A stretch of DNA of 64,000 nt from Roseovarius sp. SCSIO 43702 (GCF_019599045.1 NZ_CP080623.1:1262501-1326500), one strand, 5' to 3'; shown: positions 26,463 through 37,565, numbered from the stretch's first letter. The notes: generated by a model from the letters alone, not told the origin. Numbers and translations are program-made.

Positions 26463-26948
26463 GCGCCAGGGGCCGGTCCGTCGCGGCCGGCCCTGAGCTG
26501 CCGCTCGAGGGCCGGCCCATCGCTGCCGCGCAGCTACCCCGAACCAGTCATTCGCGGCCAAGTGCAGCATGTTCTGGCAGCCCAAGGTCAGCAGTGCGGA
26601 CTTTCCGGTCGTTCGGCGACTTACCGATGCAACTGCAGCTTGACGATGGAGTCGCTCGCAACCGCAGCACGCAGGGTTCTGCGCCGCGGCGCAGATCACG
26701 GAAGCGGTCGTTGAAGGCTGCGCCGGACCAAGGAACCTAATCCCACCTTTCGCTGCGCCTCGTCGCAGCGCCGCCCATACGGGCAAAGCGAGCTTTCTCC
26801 GCAATTGAACGAACGGACGCTCTTAGATTTCGGCCTCGCAAGCGATGTCTCCGCCTCACGCGGGATCAGCAGACGGCTTAACATCCCAGGGGAGCAGTGA
26901 GCCAATCCTGCTCGCCGGGTGGTCAGCAGAGATGGCTTCGAGGCAGAC
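26463..26948. repeat. Intergenic 486 bp with copies of the dispersed repeat
   Basis: No gene is supported. It holds copies of the dispersed repeat at 26536-26620 (GAACCAGTCATTCGCGGCC, then GCAGCATGTTCTGG and CCCAAGGTCAGCAG) and at 26697-26718 (GGAAGCGGTCGTTGAAGGC). It opens with GGCCGG-rich palindromic pieces after the recombinase stop. Confidence 0.5.
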
Positions 26949-27239
26949 CTACAGGTAGGCGTCGGGGTCGACGCGGCCGTCATCGATGAATGTCTGCTGA
27001 CCGCCCCACTGGCGATGGATGTAGGTCAGCTTCTCGCCGAGGCGTGACTTGGCCGAAATTCGGAGACGTTGTGCCTGCAGCCAGGCTCCGAACTCAGCGA
27101 CGAAGAGTCCGCTACGGGCGTCACGAGCGGACAGTCGTTGGTAGGCACCCATGCCACGGATCTCCGTCTCAATGCGGTAAGGCTCGGCAATCCGGTGCAG
27201 TCTCTTGGCGGCGAACTCCGGTTCGTCGCGGTCGAAGAC
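26949..27239 (-). pseudogene. IS66-family transposase C-terminal remnant
   Basis: About 97 codons without a proper start read RLHRIAEPYRIETEIRG, then RSGLFVAEFGAWLQAQ, RISAKSRLGEKLTYIHRQW and TFIDDGRVD. This matches the C-terminal part of IS66 transposases (A-L-Y-x-I-E-x-E-I-R-G, then S-x-K-S-x-L-A-E-A-I and F-L-D-D-G-R-x-E-I-D-N). The catalytic N-terminal two thirds and the region after DDGR are missing. It lies directly before the copper cluster and is evidence of an old insertion. Confidence 0.75.
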
Positions 27240-27369
27240 CGCTAAAGATCCAATTACGACTGAAGTTCAGTGTTACAAATCCGTTGTTCCAAGTAACGTT
27301 ACAGGGCCCCTTCTTGTCCTTGAAACCGGACGAGAAGGATACCGGATGCGGCCTCCGTTTCGTGCCCCC

Positions 27370-27882
27370 TCATCCGGAGCGCGAGACTTCCAACTGATAG
27401 GTGCGCTCGCGCTCCGGCCATGTGCTCTTGATGTAGTCGAGCACGGCACGGATCTCCGCATCGCTCAGTACGTCTGCGAAGCCGGGCATGTCGCTCTCGT
27501 ATCCGCCACCGACCACGGCGGCGGTGCCTTCCTTAACGATCCGGAACAGGACCTCGTCGGGATGGTGCCATGTGTGGCCGCTCTCGTCGTGCGGCGGTGC
27601 GGGCAACCGGCCGGATGCGAGCGGCGTACGCCAGTCGGGCTGGCCCTCCAGGTCCGCGCCGTGGCAGGCGGCGCACTGATCCGCATAGATCTGGCGTCCT
27701 TGCGCGATGATGTCCGCCGACGCCACGGCGGTGGATGCGGTACCGGCATAACGCCAGCCAGCAAAGACCGCGAAGATCACACCTCCGACGACCAGACCGA
27801 TCCCGACAGTATTTCGGAGAGCTTTTTCAAGACGTCTGTCCCCGATCACTGCGGAATAACATTCGCGTTTGGTCGAGACCAC
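27370..27882 (-). CDS. Membrane-anchored class I cytochrome c
   Basis: A 170-residue protein with one N-terminal membrane helix (VGIGLVVGGVIFAVFAGW, about residues 27-44) and a periplasmic c-type haem domain. The haem site is CAACHG near 71-76 and a later MPGFADVLSDAEI gives the axial Met region. It would pass electrons in the periplasm. It diverges from the secreted-protein gene at 27912 with a 29-bp gap, so it shares a control region with the copper genes. A cytochrome next to a multicopper oxidase suggests an electron-transfer link, but this is inference. GTG at 27882 is used; shorter starts are possible. Confidence 0.82.
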   Translation of the reverse strand: MVSTKRECYSAVIGDRRLEKALRNTVGIGLVVGGVIFAVFAGWRYAGTASTAVASADIIAQGRQIYADQCAACHGADLEGQPDWRTPLASGRLPAPPHDESGHTWHHPDEVLFRIVKEGTAAVVGGGYESDMPGFADVLSDAEIRAVLDYIKSTWPERERTYQLEVSRSG

Positions 27883-27911
27883 GTTGTGCCAGCGGCGAGG
27901 CGCCTGTCACA

Positions 27912-28310
27912 ATGGACATTCTCGTGAGCAATGCCTATCTTTGCAGCATGATCGCACGTGTCATCACCATGCTTGCCATACTCGCGATCACCGTGGTGAC
28001 GACGGTGACCTCCGCGCATGCGACACGCATGAGCATGAATTCCGGTGTGGATCACGCGATGCATGTCGCCGACATGATGCACTCGCCGGTCATTTCGGGC
28101 CTCGGCTGTGAAGCTGGAGAGCACTCTGGGTCGGCCGATGCCGAGATGTGCGAGTTCGTCTGCGCAGGCCTCTCGGCCTTCCTGACTTCGGCAGGCGGGG
28201 AAGCCGGGCAAGCTCACGGCGCCGCCAGTCATGACGTCCCGTCCGCGGCAATCCACGTCAGCCGTGCGCCGGGACTGAACGAACGCCCTCCGAAACTCCG
28301 TCTCCTCTGA
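27912..28310 (+). CDS. Small secreted or membrane-anchored protein of the copper cluster, function unknown
   Basis: A 132-residue protein with a hydrophobic leader (SMIARVITMLAILAITVVTT) followed by an Ala-X-Ala-like site (TSAHA). The mature part is rich in Met and His: RMSMNSGVDHAMHVADMMHS, plus cysteines at CEAGEH and MCEFVC. This make-up suits weak metal binding in the periplasm. ATG at 27912 or 27948 could be the start. It lies 72 bp before the multicopper oxidase and is probably in its operon. I do not recognise the family. Confidence 0.6.
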   Translation: MDILVSNAYLCSMIARVITMLAILAITVVTTVTSAHATRMSMNSGVDHAMHVADMMHSPVISGLGCEAGEHSGSADAEMCEFVCAGLSAFLTSAGGEAGQAHGAASHDVPSAAIHVSRAPGLNERPPKLRLL

Positions 28311-28382
28311 GCGCGCCCGGGCCGACGCCCGCGGCGTCCCATCGGTATTGATGAACGGGACATAAGTCCCGAGGAGACGACA

Positions 28383-29912
28383 ATGAACACGCTTTCACGC
28401 CGCGGCTTTCTTGCCGCAAGCGCCGCCGCCCTTGGCGCGGCACAGATGCCCCACATCGCCTTCGCGCAAGGGATGGCGCCGATCAGCCTCTCCGCCGCGA
28501 CCCGGACCCTCGATATCGACGGGCGCGCGGCAACGGTCTTTGGCCTTGCCGGCCTCGGCGGTCAGGGACTGATCCTCAACCCCGGCCAGAGGTTCCGGAT
28601 CGATCTGACCAACGATCTCGATGTCGGCACCATCATCCACTGGCACGGCCAGATCCCGCCGAATGCGCAGGACGGCGTGCCGGACATGCCGATGCCCCTT
28701 CTCGCACCGGGTGAAACCCGATCCTATGACTTCGAGGCACGGCCGGGCACCCACTGGATGCACAGCCATGTGCCCACCCAGGAGATGCAGCTGCTCGCCG
28801 CGCCGCTAATCGTGCGCTCGGCCGAGGACGTTGCTGCCGACCGGCAGGACGTCGTGATGTTCCTGCATGACTTCTCGTTCAAGGCTCCCGAGGAGGTTCT
28901 CGCCGAAATCGGCGCGGGCCATGGCGGCGGGCACGGCGCTGGCCACGGTGCAGGTGTGCAACCCGATCAAGGCGCTCCCATGGGAGGCATGGGGGCGATG
29001 CAGGGCATGGATCATGGCGCGATGGGCCATGGCGGCATGGGCAACATGGGTGGGATGATGGGCATGGGCGGCCAGATGGGCGGCATGGCCATGGACCTGA
29101 ACGATTACGACTGGGACGCCTATCTCGCCAATGACCGGACCCTGTCGGACCCCGAGGTGGTGCAGGTCGAGCGTGGCGGGCGCATCCGGCTCCGGGTCAT
29201 CAACGCCGCCGCAGCGACCGTGTTCTGGATCGACACCGGCGGTGCCGAGGCACGCCTGGTTGCGGCGGACGGGCACGCTGTCCAGCCTCTATCGGGCACG
29301 CGGTTCGGGCTGGCGATGGGCCAGCGGCTCGACATCGAGATCGACCTGCCGAACGAAGGCGGCGCCTGGCCGATCCTTGCACTGCGCGAAGGCGCGCGGG
29401 AGCGCACCGGCCTTATCCTCGCCACGCAGGGTGCCGAGGTTCGGCGCCTCGATGACATGGCGGAGACCGCGGCTCCCGCGTTCGACACCGATCTTGCGCA
29501 GGAGGCGCGCCTCATCGCGCTGGACGCCCTGCCGGATCGACCCGTGGACCGCAGCCAGATGCTGATGCTGGGCGGTTCGATGCAGCCGTACGTCTGGACG
29601 ATAAACGGGGCAGTCTGGGGCCAACACCAGCCAGTCGCCGCGCGCAGGGGCGAGCGGGTCGTGCTGTCGTTCCACAACATGTCGATGATGGCCCACCCGA
29701 TGCATCTGCACGGGCATGTGTTCCAGGTCGTCGGCCTGAACGGACGGCGTGTCGCCGGTGCGCTGCGCGACACGGTTCACGTGCCGCCGATGTCGATGGT
29801 CGACGTGGCGCTCGACGCGGGCGAAGCCGCGCGCTGGATGCTGCATTGCCATCACATGCCGCACCTTGCGACGGGGATGATGACCGAGTTCGCGGTCACG
29901 GCGTCGGTCTGA
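28383..29912 (+). CDS. Multicopper oxidase, CopA/CueO-like, Tat-exported
   Basis: A 509-residue periplasmic oxidase. The leader MNTLSRRGFLAASAAALG has the twin-arginine motif. Copper ligands appear as IIHWHGQIPP and HWMHSHVP in domain 1 and HPMHLHGHVFQVV and MLHCHHMPHLATGMM in domain 3, giving the type 1 and trinuclear sites. A Met/His/Gly-rich insert runs from about residue 178 to 240 with many M-G-G and H-G-M-G units, as in CopA and CueO proteins that oxidise Cu(I). It likely detoxifies cuprous ion. GAGGAGAC lies just before the start. The Met-rich insert is unusually long but fits the family. Confidence 0.93.
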   Translation: MNTLSRRGFLAASAAALGAAQMPHIAFAQGMAPISLSAATRTLDIDGRAATVFGLAGLGGQGLILNPGQRFRIDLTNDLDVGTIIHWHGQIPPNAQDGVPDMPMPLLAPGETRSYDFEARPGTHWMHSHVPTQEMQLLAAPLIVRSAEDVAADRQDVVMFLHDFSFKAPEEVLAEIGAGHGGGHGAGHGAGVQPDQGAPMGGMGAMQGMDHGAMGHGGMGNMGGMMGMGGQMGGMAMDLNDYDWDAYLANDRTLSDPEVVQVERGGRIRLRVINAAAATVFWIDTGGAEARLVAADGHAVQPLSGTRFGLAMGQRLDIEIDLPNEGGAWPILALREGARERTGLILATQGAEVRRLDDMAETAAPAFDTDLAQEARLIALDALPDRPVDRSQMLMLGGSMQPYVWTINGAVWGQHQPVAARRGERVVLSFHNMSMMAHPMHLHGHVFQVVGLNGRRVAGALRDTVHVPPMSMVDVALDAGEAARWMLHCHHMPHLATGMMTEFAVTASV

Positions 29913-30036
29913 TCCGGGCGGGGCGTCCAGACAGGGCGCCCCGACGTCCCGACACCGATCCTGTGCTGTCCTGCCCCATGTTGTCGTGAGGGCCGGTCAA
30001 AAGGCGCACCTTGCGGGTGAAAATCAGGAGGATGAG

Positions 30037-30165
30037 ATGATGACCTGGAACGACATGGGCTCTGGAATGGGTTTCGGAATAGGGTTTGGCTGGCTCTTCG
30101 GCCTGCTGATCCTCGTGCTGGTGGTTTTGGCCATAGCGGCACTGATCAAATACCTTCGGAAGTGA
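30037..30165 (+). CDS. Small membrane peptide of the copper cluster
   Basis: A 42-residue protein starting MMTWNDMGSGMGFGIGFG and ending with a single strong helix (WLFGLLILVLVVLAIAALI) and KYLRK. AGGAGG lies five to eight bases before the start, so translation is well supported despite the size. The Met/Gly-rich head resembles other short copper-cluster peptides, some of which carry a SHOCT-like tail, not seen here. It sits between the oxidase and the DUF302 gene on one strand with gaps of 124 and 16 bp. Role unknown. Confidence 0.7.
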   Translation: MMTWNDMGSGMGFGIGFGWLFGLLILVLVVLAIAALIKYLRK

Positions 30166-30181
30166 GAAAAAGGACTTGGAA

Positions 30182-30568
30182 ATGACCTACACGATCAATC
30201 GAATGATCGCCGACGCGGGTATCGACGACATCGACGCTCGCACACGAAAGGCGCTGGCGGATCATGGCTTTGGTGTCCTGACAAAGATCGACGTCAAGGC
30301 GACCATGAAAAAGAAGCTCGATGTCGAGATGCCAGCCTATCGCATCCTCGGCGCCTGCAACCCCAAGATGGCGCATCAGGCCATCGGGATCGAGCCGCGC
30401 GTCGGTGCGATGTTGCCATGCAACGTCATCCTGCGCGAGGTCGACGGTGGCGTGGAAGTCAGCGCCATCGATCCTGTGGCATCGATGCAGGCGATCGAGA
30501 ACGCCGAACTGACGGCCGTGGCGGGCGAGGTGCGCGCCCTCCTGGCGAAAGCCATCGAGGCGATCTGA
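30182..30568 (+). CDS. DUF302 domain protein
   Basis: A 128-residue soluble protein. The order GFGVLTKIDVKATMKKKL, YRILGACNPKMAHQAI, VGAMLPCNVILRE and ISAIDP-like strand (VSAIDPVASM) is the DUF302 pattern. Two cysteines, GACNP and LPCN, are conserved in the family and may bind a metal or haem. ATG at 30182 is chosen with AAAAAGGA upstream; TTG at 30176 is also in frame. Such proteins are often found in metal or sulfur clusters, here between copper genes. The function is not established. Confidence 0.88.
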   Translation: MTYTINRMIADAGIDDIDARTRKALADHGFGVLTKIDVKATMKKKLDVEMPAYRILGACNPKMAHQAIGIEPRVGAMLPCNVILREVDGGVEVSAIDPVASMQAIENAELTAVAGEVRALLAKAIEAI

Positions 30569-30569
30569 G

Positions 30570-31244
30570 ATGAGCCTGCGCGCCGCCATCCTCACGGGCC
30601 TTGCGATCCTCGGGATCGGACTGCTCGGCATCTGGTTGGTCGCGCCCTCGGTGTTCGCCGAGGCTCGCGGACTTCTGGACGGCGAACGTCTGGAAACGCT
30701 GGTGGCGCGTGCGGGTCTCTGGGGGCCGGTCCTGATCGTCACGCTTATGACCATCGCGGTCGTGGCCAGCCCCATCCCGAGCGCGCCGATCGCACTGGCG
30801 GCCGGAGCGGCCTACGGACATCTCTGGGGAACCGTGCAGGTTGTCATCGGCGCCGAGCTCGGGGCACTGATCGCCTTTGGGCTGGCGCGGGTTCTGGGGC
30901 ATGACGCTCTGCGGCGGGTGTTCGGCGCCCGCGTCGATGCCGGGCTGCTCGGCTCGCAGAACGCTCTAACGGCGACGGTCTTTGCCAGCCGCCTGATGCC
31001 CTTCGTGTCTTTCGACATGATCAGCTACGCGGCCGGACTGAGCCGATTGCACGCCTGGCGTTTCGCCGTCGCAACACTGGCGGGGATCATACCGGCAAGC
31101 TTCCTGCTGGCGCATTTCGGCGGTGAGGCGGTTAGCGGAGACCTCGGGCGCGCGACATGGGCGGTGCTCGGACTCGGGTTTCTGACGGGGTTGCCGCTGC
31201 TCTGGCTGGCGCTGCGGCAAGAGCCTGAAAAGGGAAACCCATGA
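30570..31244 (+). CDS. TVP38/TMEM64 (DedA-like) membrane protein
   Basis: A 224-residue inner-membrane protein with about six hydrophobic segments. The SNARE-associated/VTT signature is visible: SPIPSAPIALAAGAAYG with the re-entrant helix and then F-x-x-R-L-x-P-F in FASRLMPFVSFDMISYAAGLS. Proteins of this family act in membrane lipid handling or metal-related stress; the substrate here is unknown. It starts two bases after the DUF302 stop and overlaps the next gene by four bases, so it is embedded in the copper operon. Confidence 0.88.
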   Translation: MSLRAAILTGLAILGIGLLGIWLVAPSVFAEARGLLDGERLETLVARAGLWGPVLIVTLMTIAVVASPIPSAPIALAAGAAYGHLWGTVQVVIGAELGALIAFGLARVLGHDALRRVFGARVDAGLLGSQNALTATVFASRLMPFVSFDMISYAAGLSRLHAWRFAVATLAGIIPASFLLAHFGGEAVSGDLGRATWAVLGLGFLTGLPLLWLALRQEPEKGNP

Positions 31245-32551
31245 AGAAAAGCGACTACGAGAAGAACAGCATCACCCTTCCTGGTGCGGTAGCCATGGGC
31301 ACCGGCGTGATGATCGGCGCGGGCATCTTCGCGCTGACCGGCCAGATCGCCGAACTCGCCGGGCCTCTCTTCCCGCTCTCGTTCGTCGTCGGCGCCATCG
31401 TGACCGCCTTCAGCGCCTACACTTATATCAAGATGTCGAACGTATACCCTTCTGCGGGCGGCATCGGGATGATCCTGAAGAAAGCCTACGGACCGACGAC
31501 GGTCGCGGCGGGCGCAGCCCTTCTGATGGCGCTGTCGATGGTCATCAACGAAAGCCTCGTCGCTCGCACTTTCGGAACCTACACCCTGCGAGCCTTCGGC
31601 GGCGATCCGGACAGCATTCTCGTGCCGGTCCTCGGCGTGGGGCTGATCGTCTTCGCCTATCTCGTGAACGTCTCTGGCAACCGGTCGGTCGGGCTGCTGT
31701 CCATTATCATGGCCATTCTCAAGGTGGGCGGCATTGCGCTGTTCGGGGCGGCCGGTCTGTGGGCCAGCGGCATCTCGTTCGAAGCGTCGGGCGGAGATTT
31801 TCGTGCGGGTGGGTTCGTAGCGTCGGTCGCGCTGTCCATTCTCGCCTTCAAGGGGTTCACGACCATCACCAACAGCGGCGCCGAGGTGACCAATCCGCAT
31901 CGGAACGTGGGCCGGGCCATAGTCCTGTCCATCGCCATCTGCGTCGTCGTCTACCTGCTGGTCGCATTCGCGGTCGGCTCCAGCCTGCCGCTCGATCGCC
32001 TCGTGGCGGCGAAGGACTACGCGCTGGCTGAAGCGGCCCAACCAGCCCTCGGGCAAACCGGCTTCTACCTGACGGTGGCGCTGGCGCTGGTGGCAACTGC
32101 CTCGGGCCTGATCGCCAGCGTGTTTGCCGTCTCGCGGATGCTGGCGATGCTGACGGACATGAAGATGATCCCGCACAGCCATTTCGGGATGCCAGGCACG
32201 ATCAAGGACCACACGCTCGTTTACACCGTCGTGATCGCAGGCTTCCTGACGGTCTTCTTCGACCTCAGCCGCATCGCCTCGCTCGGGGCCTTCTTCTATC
32301 TGGTGATGGACATGATCATCCACTTCGGCGTGTTCCGGCATCTGCGCGAAGAAATCGGCGCTCGGGGCTGGGTGTTGCTGACGGCAATCGCACTTGATGC
32401 CGTGGTGCTGGCCGCCTTCGCCGCGATGAAATGGCAGTCCGACCCCTTGATCGTCGTCCTGGGTGCGATCGGCATGGCGCTGGTGTTCCTGTTCGTCGGG
32501 ATCTTCCTCGCACGCAATCCCGCCCCGGAAGGCGCTCACGACCACCATTGA
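31241..32551 (+). CDS. APC superfamily permease of the copper cluster
   Basis: A 436-residue transporter with about twelve helices. The opening SITLPGAVAMGTGVMIGAGIFALTG carries the unwound helix GAGIF of APC amino-acid permeases. A second family block is FKGFTTITNSGAEVTNPHRNVGRAI. Gene order (DUF302, TVP38, APC permease, copper ATPase) suggests a job in metal tolerance rather than general amino-acid uptake; the substrate cannot be read from sequence. It overlaps the previous gene by four bases (ATGA) and ends 67 bp before copA, where a separate promoter sits. Confidence 0.85.
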   Translation: MKKSDYEKNSITLPGAVAMGTGVMIGAGIFALTGQIAELAGPLFPLSFVVGAIVTAFSAYTYIKMSNVYPSAGGIGMILKKAYGPTTVAAGAALLMALSMVINESLVARTFGTYTLRAFGGDPDSILVPVLGVGLIVFAYLVNVSGNRSVGLLSIIMAILKVGGIALFGAAGLWASGISFEASGGDFRAGGFVASVALSILAFKGFTTITNSGAEVTNPHRNVGRAIVLSIAICVVVYLLVAFAVGSSLPLDRLVAAKDYALAEAAQPALGQTGFYLTVALALVATASGLIASVFAVSRMLAMLTDMKMIPHSHFGMPGTIKDHTLVYTVVIAGFLTVFFDLSRIASLGAFFYLVMDMIIHFGVFRHLREEIGARGWVLLTAIALDAVVLAAFAAMKWQSDPLIVVLGAIGMALVFLFVGIFLARNPAPEGAHDHH

Positions 32552-32558
32552 AAAGGGC

Positions 32559-32589
32559 TTGAGCTTCCAACGGCTGGAGGCCGCAAGCT
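32559..32589 (+). promoter_or_regulatory. MerR/CueR-type promoter of the copper ATPase gene
   Basis: A -35 box TTGAGC (32559-32564) and a -10-like CAAGCT (32584-32589) are 19 bp apart, the overlong spacer typical of MerR-family activators. Within the spacer CTTCCA and TGGAGG form the usual dyad. No cueR-type gene is in the window, so the activator would act from elsewhere. The site is 30 bp before the ATPase start. Confidence 0.65.
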
Positions 32590-32618
32590 GAAACGAGATA
32601 CCGAAAGGCTGGCAGACC

Positions 32619-34952
<2,334 letters not shown>

Positions 34953-35464
34953 CCCGACAGCACACCAGCTGACTTCGGATTCGTTTTTCGTTGCGTAGAC
35001 GCGTTCCCAATGATCGTTCGGCTCATCGGTCATTATGGCCTCCAGAGTTCTGCGCGAACCTATCATCTTGTGCAGCTGCCACGCCGCGTGAATGTCCGAA
35101 GTGTTCGCTGCTGCGACGCAGCAAGGATTTGGCAATTCTGCAATGGGGTCGAAGCGGTCATGCGGCGGGGCGGCAACCAATTCCGACTGTCTTGGCCAAG
35201 TCCGCTGTCGCTTCCGGCCCCGACCTGCCGCTCATGGACAGCGCGGCGAATGACCGCTCCCCAACCAAGGCTGAATCGAGATTATGTGAGGCAACCGGAA
35301 CCAACAACATTCGTCATGCCGGTGCCGAACGCCAGCTTCCGGTGCAAACACATGAGCTGAAAAGATCATTCCGACGATTGCAGTCCAACGACTGATGCAT
35401 GAGCATCATGTCTTAACGATGGATTGTGGAGAATGATCAGACCGTGTAACTTCAGCCGACTAAA
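34953..35464. other. Gap of about 510 bp with a gene fragment and a repeat copy
   Basis: No intact gene. It contains the methyltransferase fragment at 34965-35033 and an inverted copy of the dispersed repeat at 35243-35264 (GCGGCGAATGACCGCTCCCC). The sequence becomes AT-rich toward 35400, before the next gene pair. Confidence 0.5.
34965..35033 (-). pseudogene. N-terminal fragment of a class I SAM methyltransferase gene
   Basis: Starting at ATG 35033 the minus strand reads MTDEPNDHWERVYATKNESE then VSW. This closely resembles the opening of small class I methyltransferases (H-W-x-x-V-Y-x-x-K-x-x-x-E-V-S-W-F). After VSW the frame runs into copper-cluster sequence and loses similarity. So the copper cluster's right end interrupted, or replaced, the rest of this gene. 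Confidence 0.6.
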
Positions 35465-36670
35465 ATGAGGGTAAGCACATTGCGGATATCGAGAATCGAG
35501 ATCAAGAACTGGCGGAATTTTCGAGGTGCGAGAGTATCGAACGTTTCCGATATTGTATACCTTCTGGGGCCCAATGCAGCCGGCAAGTCCAATTTTCTTG
35601 ATGTAATGCGATTTCTTCGTGATCTCGCAAAGTCAAAGGGTGGGGGGCTTCAAGAGGCAGTTGAGAGCCGAGGTGGCATCTCAAAAATACGTTGCTTACA
35701 CGCGCGAAAAGATACTGAAGTATTGATCGATATTGATGTTACCGAAGGTGATGGGTTGGCCGGGTGGAATTATATAATAGGCTTTAATATTCCAAGCGCT
35801 GGATTTGAGAAGAGCCGCCGGCCCATTATAACGAGAGAGATTGTTAACCGGATCGGCATCGATGGCGAAAAAACGAACCTCCTGAATCGCCCCAATGCTG
35901 AGGACGACGCCGACGATGCGCAACGTCAGCAAACTTATCTCGAGCAAGTCAATACAAACAAAAAATTCCGCGAACTGGCAGATTTTTTTGGATCAATAAC
36001 CTATTACCATCTGGTTCCTCAGTTGCTCAAATTTGGTGATGAAATAAGTGGGCGAATTTTGGATGATGATCCGTTTGGACAGGGGTTCTTACTTCGAGTT
36101 TCTTCAACCCCTGAGCGCCAACGTAACTCCCGTCTGAGGAAAATTGAGAAGGCGCTGCAATCAATAGTTCCACAGCTGGAAGATCTGAAATTCATCCAAG
36201 ATGAGATTACTGGACGGCCCCACTTGGAAATAAGATTCAAGCACCATCGCCCACAAGGGGCAAAACAGAGAGAAGACCAGTTTTCCGATGGAACTCTTAG
36301 GTTGATTGCGCTTTTTTGGCTGTTGCAAGAAGCAGGAGATGCGCCGTTACTCCTTGAGGAGCCCGAGCTATCGTTGAATGAAGAAGTAGTTCGACAATTG
36401 TCGTATTTAATAGAGACTGTGCGACGTCGGAAGTCGAGTAGCTCAGGCCGTCAGGTGCTTATTTCTACCCATAGCTATGCTCTTCTGTCGAATCCAGGCA
36501 TTGATGCTGACGGAATAATCGTAATTGAACCGTCAGACAATGGATCTACGACCCGAAAGGTAAACAAGTCTGAACAAGCCGCTCTATCTGCTGGCCTTTC
36601 GCCAGCGGAGGTTGTGCTGCCGCATGCACGTAGTTTGGGAATTGGTATGCAACTGAAGCTTGATCTATGA
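35465..36670 (+). CDS. AAA15/AAA21-type ATPase (RecF/OLD-like), first gene of a putative defence pair
   Basis: A 401-residue ABC-type ATPase. The opening RISRIEIKNWRNFRGARV and Walker A GPNAAGKSNF (35-44) are typical of OLD/RecF-like AAA15 ATPases. Near residue 300 Walker B is LLLEEPELSLN, followed by the D-loop His in VLISTHSYALLS. The Q-loop region FLRDLAKSKGGGLQEAVESRGGI is also characteristic. The stop overlaps the next start by four bases. ATG at 35465 has a weak ribosome site; TTG at 35480 has GAGGG at good spacing and may be the true start. The pair is markedly AT-rich, pointing to recent transfer. The layout recalls two-gene ATPase plus TOPRIM defence systems such as PARIS and AbiL, without being clearly either. 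Confidence 0.85.
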   Translation: MRVSTLRISRIEIKNWRNFRGARVSNVSDIVYLLGPNAAGKSNFLDVMRFLRDLAKSKGGGLQEAVESRGGISKIRCLHARKDTEVLIDIDVTEGDGLAGWNYIIGFNIPSAGFEKSRRPIITREIVNRIGIDGEKTNLLNRPNAEDDADDAQRQQTYLEQVNTNKKFRELADFFGSITYYHLVPQLLKFGDEISGRILDDDPFGQGFLLRVSSTPERQRNSRLRKIEKALQSIVPQLEDLKFIQDEITGRPHLEIRFKHHRPQGAKQREDQFSDGTLRLIALFWLLQEAGDAPLLLEEPELSLNEEVVRQLSYLIETVRRRKSSSSGRQVLISTHSYALLSNPGIDADGIIVIEPSDNGSTTRKVNKSEQAALSAGLSPAEVVLPHARSLGIGMQLKLDL

Positions 36671-37275
36671 TCGCTTATTACTGTGTTGAGGACCCATTAA
36701 GCCGAGCGGTGCTCGTGCGTTTGTTGCAAAGTCTTCTTGGCGAGGTTTACCTGACGGAACTGCAAGGAGATCAAGGCGGATATGGCTGGATCAAAAAGAA
36801 GCTCAACAACTACTGCACACTCGCGCGACATCAGCAAGTCTTTATCCTAACTGACCTTGATCGCGCCGTGTGTCCGCCGAGCCTTCGCAGAGATTGGCTT
36901 GGCAGCGCTCAGCTGACCGAACCGCTTCCAGCGAAAATGAGCTTTAATATCGCGGTAACCGAGGTCGAAGCGTGGCTTTTGGCAGATCACAACAACCTAA
37001 GCAGCTACCTCGGTGTATCTACCAACTTGTTTCCAGAAGATGCGGAGATTGACGACCCAAAGGAATTCCTACTCCACTGCGTTCAGCAGCACGGAAATCG
37101 GCAATCAAGAGCTGAGCTACTACCGATTGGGAACTCCAAGGTCGGCTTGGGATACAATAGTTTCCTTAGTCGGTTTGCGATGAAATATTGGGATTTCCTT
37201 GAGGCATCCGAACGTAGTGTCAGCCTACATCGTGCAATCGAAAGGATTATCGCAATTAGGTCATTGGGGCAATAA
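36667..37275 (+). CDS. DUF4276/TOPRIM-like protein, partner of the AAA15 ATPase
   Basis: A 202-residue protein. The pattern of an acidic start (YYCVEDPLSRAVLVRLL), then FILTDLDRAVCPPSLRRDWL with D-x-D, then FNIAVTEVEAWLLADHNNL is that of DUF4276-like TOPRIM-fold proteins: conserved Glu, D-x-D and E-A-W-L-L-A-D. TOPRIM folds are nucleases or DNA-cutting effectors. It overlaps the ATPase gene by four bases. The most likely role is the effector triggered by the ATPase during phage infection; this rests on analogy with OLD and PARIS-type pairs. It differs from the DUF4435-type AriB as far as I can judge. Confidence 0.75.
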   Translation: MIAYYCVEDPLSRAVLVRLLQSLLGEVYLTELQGDQGGYGWIKKKLNNYCTLARHQQVFILTDLDRAVCPPSLRRDWLGSAQLTEPLPAKMSFNIAVTEVEAWLLADHNNLSSYLGVSTNLFPEDAEIDDPKEFLLHCVQQHGNRQSRAELLPIGNSKVGLGYNSFLSRFAMKYWDFLEASERSVSLHRAIERIIAIRSLGQ

Positions 37276-37565
37276 AATAATGCGTCGACGAAATACTTCC
37301 TCTATACGCGCCTGATGTCGCTGGATGTTGTAGAGCTCCGGATGGCGATTCTGTTTTCTTGAAATTGCCGAAAAATAGATCAACGCTTTAGAACTTTGCT
37401 GCGCCCAGTTTCTGAATATACCCGACATTCGAGAGGAACGCAGCGAACGCCCGCTCCCCGCCCATTTTGGCGATGTGAGCGAGGGCGCAGGTACGATCCA
37501 TAGCCCTGTCGAACGGTGGATGGGACTCGCGCACCTGACCGGCACAGTCTGTGGAGGTTCCGAGA

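Noticed and set aside
35465..37275. Calling the pair PARIS (AriA/AriB) outright
   Set aside because: The ATPase fits, but the partner looks DUF4276-like rather than DUF4435. Without a profile search the named assignment is not justified.
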